DNA of 64,000 nt from the NCBI GenBank assembly GCA_041395565.1, contig JAWLAI010000002.1, forward strand, positions 248,001 to 312,000, given 5' to 3'. The translations under genes were made by a program, and so were the position numbers. Source of the stretch: Pseudomonadota bacterium (GTDB lineage Bacteria > Pseudomonadota > Gammaproteobacteria > UBA9214). The notes beneath the pieces were generated by a model. That model searched no databases and was not told the origin of the DNA. It saw only the letters and a list, made by a program, of their open reading frames with translations. Positions within the stretch are counted from its first letter, which is position 1; every line of letters begins with the position of its first letter. Below are positions 55,685-63,099 of the stretch, piece by piece.

Positions 55685-56845
55685 TCAGAACCAGACCGAA
55701 AGATACAGCTGAAAAACGTCAGCGGCAAAGCTGTAGAAGGGTTCCTCGCCAGGCACAGGGGAGACAACCCGCAGGTCCCTGAAATCGTCGTAATTGAACA
55801 TGATGTGATCCCAGGCCACATTTACCGTGCCGCGTTCAAGCGAGTGCCAGCCGTTCTCGAGAAAGTCGTAACTCAAGCGCACACCAAATGTGTGGCTGCT
55901 GAAGGTGCTCAGCTCCTTGTCACGCGCCAGGAAATTCTGCGCATCCTCATGCGGGAAAAGATCACTGTAGAAGTCGGCTGCCCCCTGCGTGTAATAGCGG
56001 TAGTGGCCGTCGACAGTCCAGCCACCTGCGAGTGGGTGGGTATATCCCGCTTCCAGGGTGTGCGCATCGATGCCCCAGGTGTCAGTGAAATACCGGTATT
56101 CACCTGAAATGGCTGCACGATATGGCAAGTAGTAACGGGCACGCAGAGCGACTGCGCTGCTGGTGCGGGTATTGGGATACATCTCCGGCTGGGTACCGGA
56201 AGTATTGTTCAGCTCATCGTACCAACGCACCGTTCGATAGGGATTGTTCAGGAACCCCTCGTCGGTAATGCCTTCATAGTTGAGTTCCATCACCATGTCC
56301 TTGGTGATGACCTGTGACAGGCCGAGTTTGTAGTTTTGCCGGTTGACATCGCGCGAGAATGTATCATCCAGATTATTCTGGACCGTATCCCAGCCTCGAA
56401 TATAACCCATCGATACCGTCGTCATGTTTTCAAACATATCCATGCTGATACCGAAACTCGCGGTATTAGCCTCGTAGTCATTCTCCGTGCTGTTGGTATA
56501 GGACACGCTGATTGTCGAGTTTCCATGTAGGTAATCAGCACCGCCGGTAAACTCCTTGCGCTCCTCAGTGTATGCGCTGGCGCCGCTGGTCACGACATCG
56601 ATCGAAGCACTGCTGATCGAGTCGACGTAGTAGTTGCCATTCAGCGCAACATTCTGCCCAATTTTTTTCAGCACCATTACGGAAGGACCGTTGATCTCAA
56701 CGCCGCCACCTTCGTAGGAATGATACAGAACGTCGGCACGGTCGTCTGGCAGCACACCTGCATCGGCTGCCAGCGACGTACAGAGTAATATGGCCGTCAG
56801 TTGCAGCCGCTTGCATAAGCTAGTTGCAGCCACAACCACCTCCAT
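55685..56845 (-). CDS. DUF3570 family outer-membrane protein
   Basis: The product is about 386 residues: a signal-like start (LQLTAILLCTSLAADAGVLPDDRAD), then the family-defining SYEGGGVEINGPSVMVLKK and NYYVDSISSASIDVVTSGASAYTEER blocks. Alternating residues continue to the end (FQLYLSVWF), an aromatic C-terminus typical of outer-membrane barrels. DUF3570 proteins regularly neighbour DUF4266 lipoproteins, a thioredoxin and sometimes ApbE. The start is uncertain: the ATG at 56845 lies inside the DUF4266 gene (26-base overlap), while a GTG four codons later has a better-placed GGAGG. Confidence 0.85.
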   Translation of the reverse strand: MEVVVAATSLCKRLQLTAILLCTSLAADAGVLPDDRADVLYHSYEGGGVEINGPSVMVLKKIGQNVALNGNYYVDSISSASIDVVTSGASAYTEERKEFTGGADYLHGNSTISVSYTNSTENDYEANTASFGISMDMFENMTTVSMGYIRGWDTVQNNLDDTFSRDVNRQNYKLGLSQVITKDMVMELNYEGITDEGFLNNPYRTVRWYDELNNTSGTQPEMYPNTRTSSAVALRARYYLPYRAAISGEYRYFTDTWGIDAHTLEAGYTHPLAGGWTVDGHYRYYTQGAADFYSDLFPHEDAQNFLARDKELSTFSSHTFGVRLSYDFLENGWHSLERGTVNVAWDHIMFNYDDFRDLRVVSPVPGEEPFYSFAADVFQLYLSVWF

Positions 56846-57044
56846 GTCCGCCTTCGGCTCCGCGCGCAGCCTCGCGCGCCTGGTAGACATGCGTAATATA
56901 TGCGCCCGAGACAGGATCGCGTTCGAAACTCATGATGGGATCGGCGAGATGGGCCCGCTCGTAGGGCTTTACCCATGGTTCGAGCGTACCGCATCCCGCC
57001 AGGACCAGCAGCATTGCCAGTAGACCGTAAAGGCGCAGGCGCAT
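56820..57044 (-). CDS. DUF4266 family lipoprotein
   Basis: The product is 74 residues with lipobox LLVLAGC (Cys18). The mature chain contains the DUF4266 signature WVKPYERAHLADPIMSFERDP and ends in a Gly/His/Cys-rich GGHGGGCGCN, a plausible metal-binding tail. It lies between a TlpA-type thioredoxin (9 bases upstream) and DUF3570 (overlapping), the known conserved neighbourhood. Too short to have many annotators' attention, but the family match is clear. Confidence 0.88.
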   Translation of the reverse strand: MRLRLYGLLAMLLVLAGCGTLEPWVKPYERAHLADPIMSFERDPVSGAYITHVYQAREAARGAEGGHGGGCGCN

Positions 57045-57053
57045 GGTGGCAGG

Positions 57054-57560
57054 TTACTCCTTGATCAGGCTACGCACCTGCTCGACATAGGTATTTTCCA
57101 GGCCCGGCTTATAGCCCTTGTGCAGATAGCGTACTTTGCCGTCGCGATCGACCAGCACGGTGCTCGGCATCGCCACGACGTCATACTGCTTGCTTACGGT
57201 GCTGTCATTGTCGAACAGTACCGGGAAGCTGACCGGCATTTCCTGCAGCATTTTCTTCGCAGCTGTTGAATTCTCCTCGACGTTAACGCCGAGCACTGTG
57301 AATCCCATTGCCTTGTACTTGTCGTGCAGTTCGCTCGGGATCGGCATTTCCTGGCGGCAGGGACCGCACCACGACGCCCAGAAATTGATCATGACCACCT
57401 CGCCGCGTAACTCGCTGAGCCGCAGATTGTCACCGCCGGCGCTTTTCAGTGTGAAGTCCGGGGCAGGGGACTGTTCGATACCGGCGAGTGCGGACGCGGA
57501 CAACAGAATGAACAATGTCGCAAGGCTGAAATTCCTGAACGTGGCTAGTTTGAGATTCAT
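57054..57560 (-). CDS. TlpA-type periplasmic thioredoxin
   Basis: The product is 168 residues with a signal peptide (to SALAG). Active site WASWCGPCRQEMP places the redox cysteines at 65 and 68; the cis-Pro is in VVAMPSTVLVDRDGKV. TlpA-like reductases keep cytochrome-c haem-binding cysteines or outer-membrane protein disulfides in the right state, which suits the haem proteins nearby. It begins the DUF4266-DUF3570 unit and is 10 bases downstream of the barrel lipoprotein gene. Confidence 0.93.
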   Translation of the reverse strand: MNLKLATFRNFSLATLFILLSASALAGIEQSPAPDFTLKSAGGDNLRLSELRGEVVMINFWASWCGPCRQEMPIPSELHDKYKAMGFTVLGVNVEENSTAAKKMLQEMPVSFPVLFDNDSTVSKQYDVVAMPSTVLVDRDGKVRYLHKGYKPGLENTYVEQVRSLIKE

Positions 57561-57570
57561 GGCATACTCC

Positions 57571-58242
57571 TTAGAAGAAAGCGGTCAGTCCCAGTGTGCC
57601 TTCCAGATTATGGGTATACTTGGCGGTACCCAGCAGATCCGATTCAAACACGTGATCCTTGAAATCGATGTGCAGCGCAATCCAGTCGTTTACCAGGAAG
57701 CGGTAGCCGGCACCTATATCGAATGTGAAATGACTGTCGTCGGCGAACTCTGTATTGCCGGCGCCCGCGATCAGGTACAGCGCACTGTTGAATGCATAGC
57801 TGCTGCCAATGAAGCCTTCACCGGGTAGGATGTTGTAACCCAGTGAGATATTGTAATAATAGAGATCGCGCTGGCTGTCGGTGAGGAGCTGGGCGCCGCC
57901 GCTGAGAGTTTCATAGCTCGTCTTGCCGGCCTGCGTGGTGCCCGCTGCCAGTTCGAAGAAGAAGTCTTCCGTCGTATGATAGGCTGCGCGCACACCGTAC
58001 ACCGCGTTGCTGCCAAAATCCTCGATACTCATTACACCCACGAAGGCACCAACCTCGAAATCCTCGCTGTCGATGTCGGCCTCGGTTATCGTGCGCCGTT
58101 CCAGCCCCGGCTTTATCACGGGTTCCGATTCCGAGTACACCTCCGGCTCCTCGGTGCGCAGCATGGAACAACCGCCTGCCAGGCCGAGCAGCAGTGTCAA
58201 TGCCGCCGACTTTAGAAGAAAAATGCAAATCCGGCTTTCCAT
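57571..58242 (-). CDS. Outer-membrane beta-barrel-domain lipoprotein
   Basis: The product is 223 residues. The leader ends LLLGLAGGCSML (lipobox), followed by an acidic linker (RTEEPEVYSESEPVIKPG) and an eight-strand-type barrel (FEVGAFVGVMSIEDFGSNAVYGVRAAYHTTEDFFFELAAGTTQ to LEGTLGLTAFF). It is of the small outer-membrane beta-barrel domain family seen in delta- and gammaproteobacteria. The start at 58242 overlaps the preceding gene by 31 bases, so translation is coupled; a later in-frame start would remove the leader. Confidence 0.82.
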   Translation of the reverse strand: MESRICIFLLKSAALTLLLGLAGGCSMLRTEEPEVYSESEPVIKPGLERRTITEADIDSEDFEVGAFVGVMSIEDFGSNAVYGVRAAYHTTEDFFFELAAGTTQAGKTSYETLSGGAQLLTDSQRDLYYYNISLGYNILPGEGFIGSSYAFNSALYLIAGAGNTEFADDSHFTFDIGAGYRFLVNDWIALHIDFKDHVFESDLLGTAKYTHNLEGTLGLTAFF

Positions 58243-58985
58243 TCGTTGATCTCCTGGTTGTCATCCTTGTTCTGGAAGATGACATGATTCTGGTATTCAG
58301 CCCGCAGGATGAATCTGCGGGTCAGATAGCCGCGCAGACCCAAACCGACATTGCTGATCTGCTCTGTACGATCGCGTTCATTGACAAGCGTTACGTGCGG
58401 ATCCGTATAGATTGCACCTGTCCCGAGCAGGAAATACGGGGATATACGCCATTCCGGAAACGGTTGCGCCAGCAGGTTAACGCTCGCCGTCAGGGCGTCT
58501 GAGAAGTTACCGAACACCTGAGACAGGACCAGCTCGGCGGAAAGGTTCGGCGTCAGGTAATAATCGGTGTATACCGACATGACGTTCGCACCTTCGAAGT
58601 CGCCGGACATGAATCCCGTTTCCCAACGTCGACGCGTGAAATCACCGAGCTCCGCCTCAGCGAATTGCGTCGGTTCGCCTTCCGGCGACAGTGTCAACGT
58701 CATCGCAGCGCGGCTCGCCCATCCTTCCTTGCCCTTGGCAGTGCGCAACATGAACCAGTCGGTCCGGCGCTTGATGACCTCGACCAGTTCGCCCCTGTCC
58801 ACGACATGGAAGACTGGATAACCGCGCCCCGGTCCGGTATGCAGCTCGATGTAGGGTTCCGCGATCCGTACCGCGTAGTACGGCGTATCTGCATGCGCTA
58901 CCGTTACGCCTAGACATAGCAGCAGACATGCAACGATGACACGGAGATGGGCCAGTGCTTCAATGCAAACGGCATTAGTCGTCAC
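58212..58985 (-). CDS. SH3-domain outer-membrane beta-barrel protein
   Basis: The product is 257 residues. After a signal peptide (to VAHAD), a bacterial SH3 domain (about 38-95; YIELHTGPGRGYPVFHVVDRGELVEVIKRRTDWFMLRTAKGKEGWASR) may bind peptidoglycan. It is followed by a barrel (about 120-257; SGDFEGANVMSVYTDYYLTPNLSAELVLSQVFG to EWKAGFAFFF). The final FFF is a typical insertion signal. Its barrel is similar in style to that of the next gene, which suggests an old duplication. It starts the five-gene minus-strand envelope unit. Confidence 0.83.
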   Translation of the reverse strand: MTTNAVCIEALAHLRVIVACLLLCLGVTVAHADTPYYAVRIAEPYIELHTGPGRGYPVFHVVDRGELVEVIKRRTDWFMLRTAKGKEGWASRAAMTLTLSPEGEPTQFAEAELGDFTRRRWETGFMSGDFEGANVMSVYTDYYLTPNLSAELVLSQVFGNFSDALTASVNLLAQPFPEWRISPYFLLGTGAIYTDPHVTLVNERDRTEQISNVGLGLRGYLTRRFILRAEYQNHVIFQNKDDNQEINEWKAGFAFFF

Positions 58986-59023
58986 AAATTCGCCAACTTT
59001 AACAAGTTACCGCGCAGTCACGG

Positions 59024-61642
59024 CTAGGGAACGACCGACGGATCGTTGTAGTACTGCGCACCGATATCCAGCCATTCGGCCAACAGTCGCAATTCTTCAG
59101 GAGTCAAATATCCGTCGTGCGTGCCGCCTGCAGCAAAGGGCGCGAAAAAGGCAGTGCTGGCGAGGGCGCCGGCCGGCGACATCGGTGGATTGACGATGAT
59201 CGGCTCCGGTGTCGGCAGGCCCGTAACAGGGTCGATGGGGCCGGTCGGTTGCATGATGTCCTGCAGACCGCCCATACCATCCAGTTCCTCGGCATTGTCC
59301 TGGAACAGCAGTTCCCGATACGCCTTGAAGTGTTCAGGGACATTCGGGTCGACCCCGTCGGTCAGGTCGAGCTGGCCCGCCGGCACCATGGCCGCCCCCA
59401 TGTTGTCCGCCCTGGCATGGCAGTTGATGCAGGTATCGGCACCGGCGACGCCGCGAGTGACACTCCAGAGCGGGTGTATATGGGTTTCGTAATGGATCAT
59501 CGCCCGGCACAGGCTGGTCCAGGCAGGAGGGCTGCCGGTCTGGCAGGCAGCCGACTGCGGTGCGGGTGTTGTGAGTGCGGCATATGCCAGCGTAGTGCTG
59601 GCATCAGGCGTACGCACAGTCGGATCCGTCCAGTAGTCCACATAATGCAGGTCGGCGGAGGGCAGGAGGGTATCCGGAATTACGCGTGTTATCGTCTCAG
59701 CCATGCTTTCGCCGGGGTTGGAAAACAGCATGTTGGCGTTGTTGGTGTTCGGGAACTGCCCGTTTGCCGGAGCGCCGGCATAAGCCGATATCGGTGCTTC
59801 GGGATGCCCATGCGGCGTTCCACTGGTATGGTCATGGCAACCGTTGCAACGCACTTCCTCGCCCGGCCTTAACTGCAACCAGTTCTGGTGACGGCTGGAA
59901 AGGCGTCTGCCAGTGCCGTCGACCACGCTGATCGCCAGTGGCACGTTGGCCGGCACATAGGTGCGCACGGAACCATCGGGCTGAACCGGGGCATAACCGA
60001 CTATCTCGCGCATCAGCTGTTGCGCGCTCGCGCCGAACGCCGTCCCGGGTATCTGCTTGGTATCATTATCCGGCATGCCAACGCTCTTCACGATTCGCAG
60101 AAAACGGGCAGGGCGGTCAGCGGCCGTCGTCAGCGCAGGATCGGCGAGCGTCGCGATATCCGGCACCGCGGTGTCGACGCCATCGACATCGTAGACACTA
60201 CGAATATTCAGTATCCCGGCATTCATGGCCGCCGCTTCCGAGTCAAGATCGACTCCGGGCACCTTGTCGAAAATGATAGTCGGCACCTGATGCGGTGATA
60301 CAGCAACGACATCTGAATAGGCGAAGCCTTCCTGCGGAACTACGATTGGAATCTGGGTATTGTTATCCATGTCGTAGATATAGACGCCATAGATGGGGTC
60401 GGCCTCGACTGCGGCAGGATCAGCGAGCCGGGCAGGGGTGCAAGGTACGATGAGACCATTCTCCACGACACGGCAGGCGCTCCAGCTTACCAATGCGCGG
60501 CTGGTACCGTCATTGAGTGGCCACGCACTCATGAAGCGGCCTCCTGGCGAGATCGAGTTGTCAGTATGCACCTCCATTCCGGTAGCCGGCTCCTGTGCCG
60601 GTCCACTCAAAACCCCCGTATTGGCCGCAGTCGGGAAGGTGTTGTCGATGTAATTGCTTGTGTCGATCAGCGTCAGATCACCACCAAGATTGGTGCCGGT
60701 AAACGGCAGCATGACCGTCATTATGCGGCCATCCTCCATCTCGCGCGGTTGTAGAAACTGTATCGTCGAGTTGTTGGTGCCGGTTGCATGACTGTGTGCT
60801 CCGTAGAGCAGCTGCAACTCGGTACCGTCGGGATTCATTTCATACAGGCTGATTTGCTCGCGGCCACCCATATTGTCCCAACGGCTGAACATGATCCTGC
60901 CGGAATGTGACGGATCCGCGCGCACGACCGGATCTAGATCATGACTGACGTTCATTGAAATCTGCTGGATATTGCCGCCGGGTGTATCCGGTAGCCCGGG
61001 AGGACCGAAATCGCCGGCCTCCATGACATGCAGCATCATGGCGTGCTCGGCTCGGTTCTCGTCCATTGCATAGAATGGACCAGTACCTTTTCCTTCGTCG
61101 GTCAGCGTAGCACGGAACTGACGCTGCCGATTGGACGAAAAGACGATTCTTCCATCGGGCAGGTAATGTGGTGCGATATCATCACCAGCCATGGATGAAT
61201 TCGCCGTGGTTACACGCCGTAATCTGTCGGTCGGTATATCGTATTCCCAGATATCCCACTTGTTCTGCTCATCTCGTGTGGCATTGGGGATATCCGGCAG
61301 ACGCAGGGAAAATATCAGCCTGGTACCGTCATAGGACACCTCTACATCCTTGACATCACCCAGTCCGCCCGTGATGGTGCCGGTGACGTTGTGCGTAGGC
61401 GCACTGGGAGATGCGAGGTCACGATAAAAGAGATCGCCGCCGGGGGTGAATCCTTCTGCCGTACGAATATCCTGCTGTACCAGTGCTCCGCCGGCATCGA
61501 ACGCCAGTGGTCGCATGACGAAGGCGATACCGAAATCCTCTACTAGCGGGTCCGGGTCCTGACCGCTGCCGGTCCCGCCGCACCCGCTCAGTACGACCGA
61601 CACCAGCGCGAGCAAGGCAAGCCTCCAAGCGGCTGTTTTCAT
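59024..61642 (-). CDS. PD40 beta-propeller dihaem cytochrome c lipoprotein (HzsA-like architecture)
   Basis: The product is 872 residues with a lipoprotein signal (LALVSVVLSGCGG). The N-terminal half holds TolB/PD40 propeller repeats (VSYDGTRLIFSLRLPD, HYLPDGRIVFSSNRQRQ, RADPSHSGRIMFSRWDN). Two CXXCH sites follow: CNGCH at 599-603 and CINCH at 738-742. Propeller plus middle domain plus C-terminal haem resembles the layout of the hydrazine synthase alpha subunit and its relatives in non-anammox bacteria, where they act in unknown redox chemistry. The ATG at 61642 opens the leader; the frame runs on to 61711 without one. It lies divergent from two more haem proteins. Confidence 0.88.
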   Translation of the reverse strand: MKTAAWRLALLALVSVVLSGCGGTGSGQDPDPLVEDFGIAFVMRPLAFDAGGALVQQDIRTAEGFTPGGDLFYRDLASPSAPTHNVTGTITGGLGDVKDVEVSYDGTRLIFSLRLPDIPNATRDEQNKWDIWEYDIPTDRLRRVTTANSSMAGDDIAPHYLPDGRIVFSSNRQRQFRATLTDEGKGTGPFYAMDENRAEHAMMLHVMEAGDFGPPGLPDTPGGNIQQISMNVSHDLDPVVRADPSHSGRIMFSRWDNMGGREQISLYEMNPDGTELQLLYGAHSHATGTNNSTIQFLQPREMEDGRIMTVMLPFTGTNLGGDLTLIDTSNYIDNTFPTAANTGVLSGPAQEPATGMEVHTDNSISPGGRFMSAWPLNDGTSRALVSWSACRVVENGLIVPCTPARLADPAAVEADPIYGVYIYDMDNNTQIPIVVPQEGFAYSDVVAVSPHQVPTIIFDKVPGVDLDSEAAAMNAGILNIRSVYDVDGVDTAVPDIATLADPALTTAADRPARFLRIVKSVGMPDNDTKQIPGTAFGASAQQLMREIVGYAPVQPDGSVRTYVPANVPLAISVVDGTGRRLSSRHQNWLQLRPGEEVRCNGCHDHTSGTPHGHPEAPISAYAGAPANGQFPNTNNANMLFSNPGESMAETITRVIPDTLLPSADLHYVDYWTDPTVRTPDASTTLAYAALTTPAPQSAACQTGSPPAWTSLCRAMIHYETHIHPLWSVTRGVAGADTCINCHARADNMGAAMVPAGQLDLTDGVDPNVPEHFKAYRELLFQDNAEELDGMGGLQDIMQPTGPIDPVTGLPTPEPIIVNPPMSPAGALASTAFFAPFAAGGTHDGYLTPEELRLLAEWLDIGAQYYNDPSVVP

Positions 61643-61722
61643 TGGATATACTCCAGATTCGATATTGGTATTCATGGCTAATCGGCTCTCCGCGTAGCAA
61701 ACCTGATACACGCAACAAAACC

Positions 61723-61749
61723 GATCACAGGATTGTGATCAGTTTCTCA
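61723..61749. promoter_or_regulatory. Palindromic operator candidate between divergent haem-protein genes
   Basis: GATCACA-GGAT-TGTGATC (61723-61740) is a perfect 7-4-7 inverted repeat. The right arm continues as TGTGA-TCAGTT-TCTCA (61734-61749), one base off the Crp layout TGTGA-N6-TCACA, and another GATCACA half-site lies at 61813-61819. Placed in the 260-base gap between the start at 61642 and that at 61903, it could control both. Which factor binds is unknown. Confidence 0.45.
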
Positions 61750-61902
61750 GAGATCTTGAGCAGCAGGTGCGATACCACTATAGGGTTGGGCTTTGCACCA
61801 TTCCGCGACGTCGATCACAGAAATTTATCGCCCTGCACCTCAGTATCTGCCTTCAGGGGCCGACTGCTGGTCCTGTAACCATCACCAGCCGGGATAGATC
61901 GC

Positions 61903-63096
61903 ATGTGTTACAAGACTGAACGGAACTATGTTAAATACCGCATTTCCATTCGCAACGTCACACTTTTACTGCTTGCCTGCGCGGTATCAGCGTCGGCACT
62001 GGGTGGCGATCTGGAACGCCGTCAGGCCAAAAGAATCCATGACCGTATAGCCGGCGTCCCGCCCAGCGATACCGTTCTCGATGCAATGGAGGCCGCAATC
62101 GTCGGTAACGATGCTATCGGTGCCGCCTACATGGCGATGGATAACAGCGAATTCTACAACGTCACGCTCAAGAATTTCGCCACACCCTGGACGAACGAGG
62201 AGCAGACCCTGTTCGCACCCCTGAATGACTACACGGCGACCGTGATCGGTATGGTGCGTGACGATATCCCTTTCAACGAATTGCTGTCGGCAGACATTGT
62301 TTACAGAGGAAACCCGTCACTGCCTATCCCAGACTATTCGATGACGAACAATGACCACTACGAGGCATTGGAGAATCAGGGCTATGATCTGAAGACCGTG
62401 CTGGTACAGAGTGCACAGTCTGTTGAAAGCACGCTACCTACTAACGCGACCGCTGGTGTCATGACTACCCGCGCAGCTGCCGAAGCATTCTTTGTCGCCG
62501 GGACCAATCGGGCAATGTTTCGCTTCACGGTACTGAACCATCTCTGCAACGATCTGGAGCAGCTGAAGGATACCAGCAGGGTTACTGACAGGATCAGACA
62601 GGATGTGTCTCGCAGCCCCGGCGGTGACAGCAGAATATTCTTGAACTCCTGTGTCGGATGCCACAGCGGAATGGATCCTATGGCACAGGCATTCGCCTAT
62701 TACAATTACAACGAGACGACCGGTAGCATCGAATATACCCCGGGTATTGTACAACCTAAGTACACAATCAACTCGGATACATTCAAATATGGCTTTGTGA
62801 CGCCGGATGATTCGTGGAACAACTACTGGCGCGCCGGACAGAATTCATTGCTGGGATGGGATACGAATCTGCCAGGTAGCGGTAGTGGTGCAAAGACCCT
62901 CGGCATGGAACTAGCCAACAGCCATGCTTTTGCGAGCTGCCAGGTACAGAAGGCATTCGAAACCGTGTGCTTGCGCACTCCGGGGAATGCCAGTGACAGA
63001 AACCAGGTGGATGCCATTACTGCTGATTTCATTGCTAGCAACTACAACATGAAGACTGTCTTTGCTGAAACGGCTGTCTACTGCATGGGTGATTGA
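61903..63096 (+). CDS. Secreted monohaem c-type cytochrome, unknown family
   Basis: The product is 397 residues. A signal peptide (ISIRNVTLLLLACAVSASALGG) precedes a helical domain. The single haem site is CVGCH (Cys250, Cys253, His254) in SRIFLNSCVGCHSGMDPMAQAFAYYNYN. Further conserved-looking cysteines (HLCNDLEQLK, FASCQVQKAFETVCLRTPG, YCMGD) suggest disulfides. The sequence around the haem resembles DUF1585/1588-like cytochrome proteins loosely. It is followed after 3 bases by another haem lipoprotein, so the two are cotranscribed. It may accept electrons from or give them to the divergent propeller protein. Confidence 0.85.
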   Translation: MCYKTERNYVKYRISIRNVTLLLLACAVSASALGGDLERRQAKRIHDRIAGVPPSDTVLDAMEAAIVGNDAIGAAYMAMDNSEFYNVTLKNFATPWTNEEQTLFAPLNDYTATVIGMVRDDIPFNELLSADIVYRGNPSLPIPDYSMTNNDHYEALENQGYDLKTVLVQSAQSVESTLPTNATAGVMTTRAAAEAFFVAGTNRAMFRFTVLNHLCNDLEQLKDTSRVTDRIRQDVSRSPGGDSRIFLNSCVGCHSGMDPMAQAFAYYNYNETTGSIEYTPGIVQPKYTINSDTFKYGFVTPDDSWNNYWRAGQNSLLGWDTNLPGSGSGAKTLGMELANSHAFASCQVQKAFETVCLRTPGNASDRNQVDAITADFIASNYNMKTVFAETAVYCMGD

Positions 63097-63099
63097 GGC

